A stretch of 14,289 bases of DNA from assembly GCA_023453125.1 (NCBI GenBank), contig JAEXUB010000016.1, forward strand, positions 1 through 14,289, written 5' to 3'. A program made the position numbers and the translations under genes. The stretch is from Bacteroidota bacterium. Lineage in GTDB: Bacteria > Bacteroidota > Ignavibacteria > Ignavibacteriales > Melioribacteraceae. Below the pieces are notes generated by a model, which was given only the letters and a program-made list of their open reading frames with translations, was not told where the DNA came from and made no database searches. Shown piece after piece: positions 1 to 6,166 of the stretch. The number at the start of each line of letters is the position of its first letter. Position 1 is the stretch's first letter.

Positions 1-165
1 TTCCGCTTTTTTCCCCTCAAGAACGCTTTCCATATCGTATGTTATAGAAGCTATATCCTTGATTGGTACCGGAATTATATTCCCATCCTTAAGCTGAATC
101 TTCATTATCTGCGCATTTGACGAAACCGCACCAAAAATAAAAAGTGCAAAAAATAGCTTTTTCAT
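1..165 (-). CDS. Secreted protein, N-terminal fragment (truncated at window edge)
   Basis: The reverse strand reads an ATG at 165 with a strong Shine-Dalgarno (GGAAAGGAG) a few bases upstream. It then runs 55 codons without a stop to the window edge, so the C-terminal part is missing. Residues 1-19 form a signal peptide (MKKLFFALFIFGAVSSNAQ) with a likely signal-peptidase I site after NAQ. The mature start reads IMKIQLKDGNIIPVPIKDI and then ASITYD. A stretch of the form (M/I)xIxxxDGxxxxxxIxxIxSITY recurs near the N terminus of many exported Bacteroidota/Ignavibacteria proteins of varied function, so it marks export and lineage more than activity. It is transcribed divergently from the hemerythrin operon on its right. 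The function cannot be assigned from this fragment. Confidence 0.72.
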   Translation of the reverse strand, partial: MKKLFFALFIFGAVSSNAQIMKIQLKDGNIIPVPIKDIASITYDMESVLEGKKAE

Positions 166-188
166 TTTCTTCTCCTTTCCCTTCTGCC

Positions 189-210
189 TTGATTAATTTT
201 GATTATTATA
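189..210 (-). promoter_or_regulatory. Possible promoter region of the left-edge gene
   Basis: On the minus strand a perfect TATAAT (205-210) lies about 40 bases upstream of the ATG at 165. It overlaps one of two TTGATTA copies (plus-strand 189-195 and 199-205) spaced exactly 10 bp apart. No good -35 box is visible at the right distance. AT-rich sequence gives such matches easily, so this is a tentative call. The rest of the 166-402 gap holds AT-rich sequence, the operator-like dyad listed separately, and no other gene that I can see. Confidence 0.25.
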
Positions 211-359
211 TTCCCTTGGAGCTAATTATTAAATATCCCCATTTTTTAACCGCCAATTCCCTATTCCGTTCCCCCTGAATTTATATTAGTCATTTTTCTT
301 ACTCAAATTATCATTTTTTTTGAAAGAAGTGGAACTATGTTGCTGCCGTTAATTGTTTT

Positions 360-385
360 TATATCAGATTAAATAATCCGATATT
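360..385. promoter_or_regulatory. 26-bp inverted repeat, putative operator of the hemerythrin/DUF2249 operon
   Basis: Two 12-base arms, TATATCAGATTA (360-371) and TAATCCGATATT (374-385), are reverse complements at 10 of 12 positions around a 2-base centre. The dyad ends 17 bases before the ATG at 403. With a 2-base centre it would make a poor RNA hairpin, and no T-tract follows, so a DNA-binding site for a dimeric repressor or activator is the likelier reading. It does not match the textbook FNR (TTGAT-N4-ATCAA) or Fur consensus. The cognate regulator is not in the window. Confidence 0.5.
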
Positions 386-402
386 AACTAAAAAGGGCGA
401 AA

Positions 403-1632
403 ATGAGCGAAATAATTAACAATAGCAGAGTAAGAGTAGAAAATATTAAAAAAGCACTATTAGATTTACATAAGGGTATTAGTGTTGCAGAAACCCAGAA
501 GAAACTGAGCGAACTTATGGAAACCGCCACTTACGGTGAGGTGGTTCAGGCTGAGCAGGAACTGATTGCAGAAGGAATTCCGGTACAGGAAATATTAAAA
601 TACTGCGACCTTCACTCCGATGCGCTGAAAGGAAAAATTGACAATACAAGGGTTAATGACGTGCCCGCCGGGCATCCTGTTGAGACCTTTGTAAAAGAGA
701 ATATAGCCCTTCAATCGGTTATTGCCTCTATAAAAGGAAGCCTAAACAGCATTAATTTCATTAATGAAGTTAAGGTGCCCCAGGATCTTATCCTGAAAAT
801 CAGAGAAGGCTTTAATTCCCTAATGGACATAGATAAACACTATATACGTAAAGAAAACCTTGTATTCCCTTTCCTCGAAAAATATGAGATTACCGGCCCC
901 CCTATGGTAATGTGGGGCAAACACGATGAAGCCAGAAGCTTTCTAAAGTCTGCACAACAGATACTGAGCGAACTAACCGAAGTAGAAAAAGAGGATTTTG
1001 ACGGGATTGCAGAACTTACATTCCTCCCTGCAATTAAAGCGATAGAAGAAATGATTTACAAGGAAGAACAGATTCTACTGCCGATGTGTCTGGATACTTT
1101 TAATGAAATCAACTGGTTCGAAATTTATCAGCAGAGCGATTCAATAGGCTACTGCCTCTATGCCCCTGCCGAGGAATGGAAACCAAGTATCGAAACCGTT
1201 AGCGCATCTAAACCGGCCGACAGCGCTAAGATTCAGCTTTCAACGGGCTCATTTACCATTGAAGAGCTTGAGGCTGTATTTGCGTCGCTCCCTCTTGATT
1301 TAACTTTTGTAGATAAAGATGATAACGTCCGTTACTTCTCACACGGCAAGGATAGAATTTTTGAAAGAAGCAAAGCAATTCTGGGGCGCAAGGTTCAGTT
1401 TTGCCACCCCCCTGCAAGTGTTCATATTGTTGAGAAAATAGTTAATGATTTCAGGACGGGCGCACAGGATTCTGCCAAGTTCTGGATAAATTTCAAAGGT
1501 AAATTTGTTCATATTGCCTACTATGCAGTAAGAAATGAACAAAGAGAATATCTCGGTACGCTTGAGGTAACACAGGATATAGCCCCATTGAGAGCTATTG
1601 AAGGGGAAAGAAGACTCCTTTCATACGAATAA
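403..1632 (+). CDS. DUF438 / hemerythrin-like / PAS domain protein
   Basis: This 409-residue cytoplasmic protein has the three-part architecture of the DUF438 family. A DUF438 helical domain covers about residues 12-82 (LHKGISVAE, AEQELIAEGIPVQEI, CDLHSDALKG). A hemerythrin-like helical bundle covers about 88-230, with candidate di-iron ligands H91, H146, E151, H174 and E221/E222. A PAS domain covers about 288-395, with the family hallmark FCHPPASVHIVEKIV at 333-347 and the ending YLGTLEVTQDI. There is no signal peptide or membrane segment. Hemerythrin-like domains bind O2 or NO at a non-heme di-iron site, and PAS domains sense ligand or redox state, so a role in oxygen or nitric-oxide sensing is plausible but not proven. 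The site after H91 reads HPVE; I recall relatives having HPVH here, so one ligand may differ. The start is preceded by a weak AGGG. It is followed 30 bases later by the DUF1858-DUF2249 gene, probably on the same transcript. Confidence 0.88.
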   Translation: MSEIINNSRVRVENIKKALLDLHKGISVAETQKKLSELMETATYGEVVQAEQELIAEGIPVQEILKYCDLHSDALKGKIDNTRVNDVPAGHPVETFVKENIALQSVIASIKGSLNSINFINEVKVPQDLILKIREGFNSLMDIDKHYIRKENLVFPFLEKYEITGPPMVMWGKHDEARSFLKSAQQILSELTEVEKEDFDGIAELTFLPAIKAIEEMIYKEEQILLPMCLDTFNEINWFEIYQQSDSIGYCLYAPAEEWKPSIETVSASKPADSAKIQLSTGSFTIEELEAVFASLPLDLTFVDKDDNVRYFSHGKDRIFERSKAILGRKVQFCHPPASVHIVEKIVNDFRTGAQDSAKFWINFKGKFVHIAYYAVRNEQREYLGTLEVTQDIAPLRAIEGERRLLSYE

Positions 1633-1662
1633 TAAACCAAAAATGTAGAAATAAGGATTAAA

Positions 1663-2178
1663 ATGGATAAATTGATTATTACCCCCGATACAAAAATTCT
1701 TGAAATGATAACCGAGTATCCGGAGCTTGAGGATAAACTTATTGAAGCGGCTCCGGTATTCAGCAAACTGAAAAATCCGGTATTAAGAAAAACCGTTGCC
1801 AGAGTAACAACTATAAGACAGGCTGCAGTGGTAGGAGGCTTGAATCTCAGCGATTTGATTGTATTATTAAGAAAGGCTGTTAACCAGGATACCGGCGGAG
1901 TAGCCGCGGAGAAACAAGCCTCTTCCAATCGTCCCGACTGGATAGACAAGTTTAAATGCGCAGTTGAATATGATGCCATTCTCGATATTGACCGGGGGGT
2001 GCATCCTCTCGGCAAGGTTGTCTCCGAGAGCGCATCGCTGGCTGACGATGAATTCTATTTACTCATCACCAATTTTATACCCAAACCCCTTATAGACACA
2101 TTAGCCGCTAAAGGATTTGAAGTATTCAATGAACGTCTTGATGATTCTAGATTCGGCACATACATAAAGAAATTATAA
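1663..2178 (+). CDS. DUF1858-DUF2249 two-domain protein
   Basis: This 171-residue soluble protein has two domains. Residues about 4-70 are a DUF1858-type domain (ITPDTKILEMITEYPELEDK, then FSKLKNPVLRKTVARVTTIR). Residues about 101-171 resemble DUF2249, a small alpha/beta domain related to the SirA/TusA fold (ILDIDRGVHPLGKVV, NFIPKPLIDTLAAKGFEVFNE). The ATG is preceded by AAGGA at good spacing. It lies 30 bases downstream of the DUF438/hemerythrin gene, on the same strand and under the same presumed operator. From what I know of these families, DUF1858, DUF2249, DUF438 and hemerythrin domains recur together in neighbourhoods linked to anaerobic respiration and NO/nitrite handling, so the pair probably acts in one pathway. 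The biochemical activity is unknown. The DUF1858 segment lacks the cysteine motif that many DUF1858 domains carry. Confidence 0.82.
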   Translation: MDKLIITPDTKILEMITEYPELEDKLIEAAPVFSKLKNPVLRKTVARVTTIRQAAVVGGLNLSDLIVLLRKAVNQDTGGVAAEKQASSNRPDWIDKFKCAVEYDAILDIDRGVHPLGKVVSESASLADDEFYLLITNFIPKPLIDTLAAKGFEVFNERLDDSRFGTYIKKL

Positions 2179-2182
2179 AAAA

Positions 2183-2210
2183 AGCCTCCCCGGTATTTGT
2201 CGGGGAGGCT
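2183..2210 (-). terminator. Intrinsic terminator between convergent units
   Basis: A perfect 10-bp stem (AGCCTCCCCG at 2183-2192, CGGGGAGGCT at 2201-2210) encloses an 8-base loop. The A-run just to its left becomes a T-tract on the minus strand, so it is a textbook terminator for the glycosidase operon ending at 2234. On the plus strand only CTCTGTCTTA follows, so it would terminate the hemerythrin operon less efficiently. Confidence 0.88.
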
Positions 2211-2233
2211 CTCTGTCTTACCTAAATATTTTC

Positions 2234-4195
2234 TTACATTTTTTCTAGAACAGCAACAAACCCGCCGCCGGGAGCCAACTTAATTTTATGACGGTCTCTC
2301 TTTGTTATCTTTCCTTTCAGCTGTTTTACGTCATTTCCGTTCCTGTCGGCATTAATTCCATCCTGCCAAATGGTAATTTTATATTCCCCTTCATCCAGGA
2401 ATGAGAAATTGATTACCATTTCCCTTGCAGTCCAGTCAGTCATCGCGCCAATGTACCACTTATTCCCATTTTTTCTTGCCATTAATACATAGTCCGAAAC
2501 TTTAGCATCGAGTACTTTTGTATCGTCCCATACAACAGGCACCTGCGACAGGAATTCCATGCTAACCGGCTCGCGGTAATAATTAGTCGGGATATCGGAA
2601 AGCATCTGAAGCGGACTCTCGTAAACAACATACATTGCAAGCTGATGGCATCTAGTACCCATACTCATCGGCTGGCTCCACATTGGTGCAAAGTTTTTCT
2701 GGTTAGCATTGAACATTGCACCCGGTGTATAATCAACCGGACCGGCCAGCATACGTGCAAATGGAATTACGAGCCCGTTTTCGGGATTGGCATCCTTGCT
2801 CCATTTAGCCTGCTCAAGTCCCCTTACCCCTTCGCTTGTAATAACATTGGGGAAAGTACGGTACAATCCTGTAGGCTTATATGCGCCGTGGAAATCCACA
2901 AGCAGTTTTCTCTTTGCTGCTTCAGCTGCAATTTTATAATAATAGTTTACCATCCACTGGTCGTCTCTCTGCATAAAATCTACTTTAATGCCTACTACGC
3001 CCCATTTAGCAAACTGATCCAGTGAAGCATTAAGCTGGTCGTCAAGAGTTTTCCAGCTCATCCAAAGAATAACCCCTACATTCTTTTTCTTTCCGTATTC
3101 CACTAATTCAGGAATATTTATTCCCGGAACAACATCCATAAGATTGCCGAGTTTATACCACCCTTCATCAAGAATAATATAATCTATTCCATATTTCGAG
3201 GCGAAGTCGATATAGTATTTGTAAGTATCGTTATTTATTCCGGCTCTGAAATCAACTCCGTAGATATTATTGTCGTTCCACCAGTCCCAGGCAACTTTCC
3301 CCGGCTTAACCCATGAGAAATCGAGCTTTTTATCTGCAGGTTTGGCAAGTTTATATATCATTGCGGTTTCAATCAGTTCCCCGTCATTTTCCGTAATTAC
3401 GAGAACGCGCCACGGAAATGTGCGGTTTCCCTTTGTCTTGGCAATATAATCATATCTCTCATCTACAAGTACGTTTCTATCCCCCTTTACAGTTTCCTTT
3501 TTCGGGTATTTGGGGAAAATGGCAGAAAGCTTATTATTCCCTTCTCCCTTTGCCATATACATACCGGCATAATCTTCAAGGTCCGATTCTGTTACGGCTA
3601 TTTTCCGGTTATCTTCCAATTCAACAATCAAAGGGAGCGAGCAGAACTTCTTTTCAAGTGAATTAACCGGAATATATTTGTATTCCCTTTCGCTGTGCGA
3701 GTAAAAGCTTGTTTCCTCAGGAAAGAAGAGCTTATAATCGTTGTTAAGCTGCAGTTCCGATTTCTCTTCAAAAACCGTTATATCATCCTTAAACGAGGTT
3801 ACAAACCTGTAAGCTGCTCCGTCATTATACACCCTGAATTCAATAGAATAGTTTCCATCAAAATTAAGAGTAAGCAGATTGCAGTTATCTTCAATCACCG
3901 CATATTTTTGCTTCACAACAGGTTTAAGTTTTTCATTTATTGCTTTAATGTTCTGTTTAATAAGATTTGCATCCCTGCCAAGCACAAGCCCATCCTGTAA
4001 TGTCATAGATATTTCAGAAGGAAGCAGTATTATTTTGGAATCCTTCATTACTGAGTATGTAATTGCCTTATCAACATTAACAGTTACTTCGAGTCTTTTG
4101 TCGGGAGAAGTAACCTTAATTTCCTTTGCTGCAAAAGAAACAGCAGCAGTAAAAAGAATGAGGATTGGAATAATGAATCTTAATTGTCTGCTCAT
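2234..4195 (-). CDS. GH97 glycoside hydrolase, retaining type (alpha-galactosidase-like)
   Basis: This 653-residue secreted enzyme has an N-terminal signal peptide (cleavage near SFAA, residue 23), a GH97 N-terminal beta-sandwich (about 25-290), a catalytic TIM barrel (about 295-560: VAWDWWNDNN, DYIILDEGWYKLG, GIKVDFMQRDDQ, TFPNVITSEGVRGLE, MLAGPVDYTPG) and a C-terminal beta domain (to 653). GH97 has inverting alpha-glucosidases (SusB) and retaining alpha-galactosidases (BtGH97b). Here D406 in KVDFM sits where retaining members have the nucleophile, and the SusB catalytic-base Glu in its IHEP-like motif is replaced by G437 (DFHGAYKPTG). E455 and E461 keep the six-residue spacing of a metal ligand and the acid catalyst. 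I therefore favour retaining exo-alpha-galactosidase activity; a related beta-L-arabinopyranosidase-like specificity is possible. The start has GGAG five bases upstream. It follows the GH35 gene by 18 bases and ends the operon. Confidence 0.9.
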   Translation of the reverse strand: MSRQLRFIIPILILFTAAVSFAAKEIKVTSPDKRLEVTVNVDKAITYSVMKDSKIILLPSEISMTLQDGLVLGRDANLIKQNIKAINEKLKPVVKQKYAVIEDNCNLLTLNFDGNYSIEFRVYNDGAAYRFVTSFKDDITVFEEKSELQLNNDYKLFFPEETSFYSHSEREYKYIPVNSLEKKFCSLPLIVELEDNRKIAVTESDLEDYAGMYMAKGEGNNKLSAIFPKYPKKETVKGDRNVLVDERYDYIAKTKGNRTFPWRVLVITENDGELIETAMIYKLAKPADKKLDFSWVKPGKVAWDWWNDNNIYGVDFRAGINNDTYKYYIDFASKYGIDYIILDEGWYKLGNLMDVVPGINIPELVEYGKKKNVGVILWMSWKTLDDQLNASLDQFAKWGVVGIKVDFMQRDDQWMVNYYYKIAAEAAKRKLLVDFHGAYKPTGLYRTFPNVITSEGVRGLEQAKWSKDANPENGLVIPFARMLAGPVDYTPGAMFNANQKNFAPMWSQPMSMGTRCHQLAMYVVYESPLQMLSDIPTNYYREPVSMEFLSQVPVVWDDTKVLDAKVSDYVLMARKNGNKWYIGAMTDWTAREMVINFSFLDEGEYKITIWQDGINADRNGNDVKQLKGKITKRDRHKIKLAPGGGFVAVLEKM

Positions 4196-4213
4196 TTTTT
4201 CTCCGTTATATAA

Positions 4214-6016
4214 TTATTCTATAGTTTTCTTTCCGCTTACCGGTTTAGCTTCGGTCTCGTGAAGATCAAAAACAACAATTTCATTCTTTCCTTTCTTAAG
4301 GAAAGAAGCCGGGCAGTATAGCCTTTGTTGAGGCCCAATTTCCCAATACCTTCCTAAATTATGACCGTTCACATAGAGCACTCCCTTCTTGTATTGGGAC
4401 ATATCAATATAAGTATCGGCTGTTTCGTTCAGATTAAACTCTCCTTTAAAGAAATATCCTCTTCTGTCTTTGTCGGCATTTTCTTTTTTCAGTTTTGCAA
4501 TATATTTTGAATCGAACGGGAGATTATAAACTTCCCAGTTCATAAGAGTCATTCCATTTAATGTAACTCTTTCCGTAATTCCTTTCCGGTCAATCATATA
4601 CTGGGCAAAATTGATGTGTCCCATAGCTTCGACAAATATTTCGAGAACCGGATCTTTAACATCCGATTTCGGCAGGTCAATTGTCTTCTCTGCCTCCCTG
4701 CGGTCAAGTTTGCCGATATACTTACCATTCAGAAAGACTGTCGCATAATCGCGCAGGTCGGTAATTGTAAGTTTACCGCTCTTATGTCCAATCAATTTAG
4801 TCTTGTATACAAGAAATCCCTCATACTGATCATACGATTCCATAGGTTTAGGTTGAACCGAGAAGACAGGTTTAGGGAGATTGTTCCATACAGTGGAGAA
4901 TAATTCCATTTTAATTTCCGGAATTTCCATTGAAGGAACAGGTTTAGGGATTTCCGTCAGCTTGCCGGTGTATTTGCCGATAAGGCTTCTCAATGCCATA
5001 TATTTCGGCGTAGCATTCCCCTGTTCATTTATCGGGGCGTCATAATCGTAGCTTGTAATATCGGGTTCATATCCTTTTCCGCCGCTGTTTGCGCCGGCAT
5101 AGAATCCCCAGTTGGTTCCCCCGTGAATAACGTAGAAATTAAAAGACTTTTTATTATCCAATAAAAACTTCACTTCTTTCAGCAGGCCGGCAGTATCGGG
5201 ACGGGCCCATTTTTCTCCCCAGTGTGTAAGCCAGCCCGGATAAGTTTCGCTGGAGAAAGCCGGCACGTTAGGATTTCTTTTCTTTGCCTGCTCAAAATCC
5301 TTCTCGTTGCTGCCGCTGTCCAGCCCAATAATGCATCCGTCAATGTTACCGGCTTCGAGCATATATGCAGTAGGGCCGTCAGCAGTATAAAAGGGCACAT
5401 TTATACCATTCTTAAGCCATAATCTTCTTAATTCTTCGAGATAATTCTTGTCATTGCCGTAGCTGCCATATTCATTTTCAATCTGGACCATAATAACAGG
5501 TCCGCCGTTTGTAAATAAGTAGGGTTTAACGACGGCTGAAATTTTACTGAGATATTTTTCCACCGCCTTCATATAGCGCGGGTCCATACATCTAACTTTA
5601 ATATCGGGAATTTTAAGCAGATACGGGGGGAGACCTCCAAAATCCCACTCAGCGCACACATATGGGCCGGGTCTGAATAGAACGGGCATTCCTTCCTCCT
5701 TGCAGATATCAAGGAATTTGGAAAGGTTCTTATTTCCTGTGGTAAAATCGAATTTGCCGGGGGCAGTCTCGTGGTAATTCCAGAAAATGTAAGCGGCAAT
5801 TGTATTGCACCCCATTGCCTTAGCCATTTGAATTCTGTGGCGCCAGTATTCAGCCGGAACCCTTGCCGGATGAATCTCGCCGCTTATAATCTGGAACGGT
5901 TTGCCGTCAAGGTAAAATTGGTCTTTGTCATATGTGAACTTCTGAGCGCAAACGTTTGCGTAAAATGAGATCAGGATAAGAAATATCAATGTCAGGTTCC
6001 AAAAACGATGTTTCAT
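4214..6016 (-). CDS. GH35 beta-galactosidase, secreted
   Basis: This 600-residue exo-beta-galactosidase removes terminal beta-D-galactose with retention. A signal peptide (residues 1-25, ending NVCAQ) sends it to the periplasm or surface; the Cys in VCAQ does not sit in a lipobox. The catalytic barrel spans about 27-350, with SGEIHPARVP at the start and the GH35 signature GGPVIMVQIENEYGSYG at 171-187. E182 is the acid/base, and E257 in FSSETYPGW is the nucleophile, by analogy with human GLB1 E188 and E268. IHGGTNWGFYAGA completes the active-site region. The C-terminal part contains beta-rich galactose-binding-like domains, ending in GVLYVNGHNLGRYWEIGPQQ as in typical GH35 enzymes. The length is normal for bacterial members. 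The ATG has GGGGA five bases upstream. It is the first gene of a two-gene unit with the GH97 enzyme. Beta-galactosidase is the default call; the linkage preference cannot be read from sequence. Confidence 0.94.
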   Translation of the reverse strand: MKHRFWNLTLIFLILISFYANVCAQKFTYDKDQFYLDGKPFQIISGEIHPARVPAEYWRHRIQMAKAMGCNTIAAYIFWNYHETAPGKFDFTTGNKNLSKFLDICKEEGMPVLFRPGPYVCAEWDFGGLPPYLLKIPDIKVRCMDPRYMKAVEKYLSKISAVVKPYLFTNGGPVIMVQIENEYGSYGNDKNYLEELRRLWLKNGINVPFYTADGPTAYMLEAGNIDGCIIGLDSGSNEKDFEQAKKRNPNVPAFSSETYPGWLTHWGEKWARPDTAGLLKEVKFLLDNKKSFNFYVIHGGTNWGFYAGANSGGKGYEPDITSYDYDAPINEQGNATPKYMALRSLIGKYTGKLTEIPKPVPSMEIPEIKMELFSTVWNNLPKPVFSVQPKPMESYDQYEGFLVYKTKLIGHKSGKLTITDLRDYATVFLNGKYIGKLDRREAEKTIDLPKSDVKDPVLEIFVEAMGHINFAQYMIDRKGITERVTLNGMTLMNWEVYNLPFDSKYIAKLKKENADKDRRGYFFKGEFNLNETADTYIDMSQYKKGVLYVNGHNLGRYWEIGPQQRLYCPASFLKKGKNEIVVFDLHETEAKPVSGKKTIE

Positions 6017-6039
6017 GTGCTTCCCCGAAATTTGTTTTT

Positions 6040-6047
6040 CAAATATA
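6040..6047 (-). promoter_or_regulatory. Possible Bacteroidota-type -7 element for the GH35-GH97 operon
   Basis: On the minus strand TATATTTG matches the Bacteroidota TAnnTTTG element, 24 bases upstream of the GH35 ATG. A matching TTG at the usual -33 distance is not present (the nearest, at 6073-6075, is about 25 bases away instead of 19-21). The call is weak and rests on one box. Confidence 0.3.
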
Positions 6048-6084
6048 CAAAAGAGAAATTACATTTATCTGCCAAGCCCAATTT

Positions 6085-6098
6085 TTGAGAAAATTCAA
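6085..6098. promoter_or_regulatory. CRP/FNR-like palindrome upstream of GH35
   Basis: TTGAGAAAATTCAA has the TTGA-N6-TCAA symmetry of CRP/FNR-family sites and extends to TTTTGA-N6-TCAAAA (6083-6100). It is centred about 75 bases before the GH35 start, and roughly 45 bases upstream of the candidate -7 element, a position compatible with an activator. The sequence is AT-rich and short, so chance is a real alternative. No regulator gene is nearby. Confidence 0.3.
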
Positions 6099-6133
6099 AA
6101 GGCTGGAAAGAATAAAGGGATTTTAACTCTTAA

Positions 6134-6164
6134 TAAAATAGCCCCTTTTTGAGGGGCTATTTTA
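6134..6164 (-). terminator. Intrinsic terminator after the GH29 gene
   Basis: A 12-bp perfect inverted repeat (TAAAATAGCCCC at 6134-6145, GGGGCTATTTTA at 6153-6164) encloses the 7-base loop TTTTTGA. It begins 2 bases past the fucosidase stop codon. The A/T-rich outer arms give a T-run on either strand, but only the minus-strand gene needs it. It separates the fucosidase from the downstream GH35-GH97 unit. Confidence 0.85.
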
Positions 6165-6166
6165 AA

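Noticed and set aside
1521..2015. 164-codon open frame on the minus strand across the hemerythrin and DUF1858 genes
   Set aside because: It lies antisense to two well-supported genes, has no recognisable domain, and its composition looks like a shadow frame.
2183..2210. GC-rich hairpin as a possible small RNA or attenuator
   Set aside because: Its position just after two convergent stop codons and its minus-strand T-tract are fully explained by a terminator.
2645..3025. Plus-strand open frame inside the GH97 gene
   Set aside because: It is antisense to the catalytic domain and shows no coding motif or ribosome-binding site.
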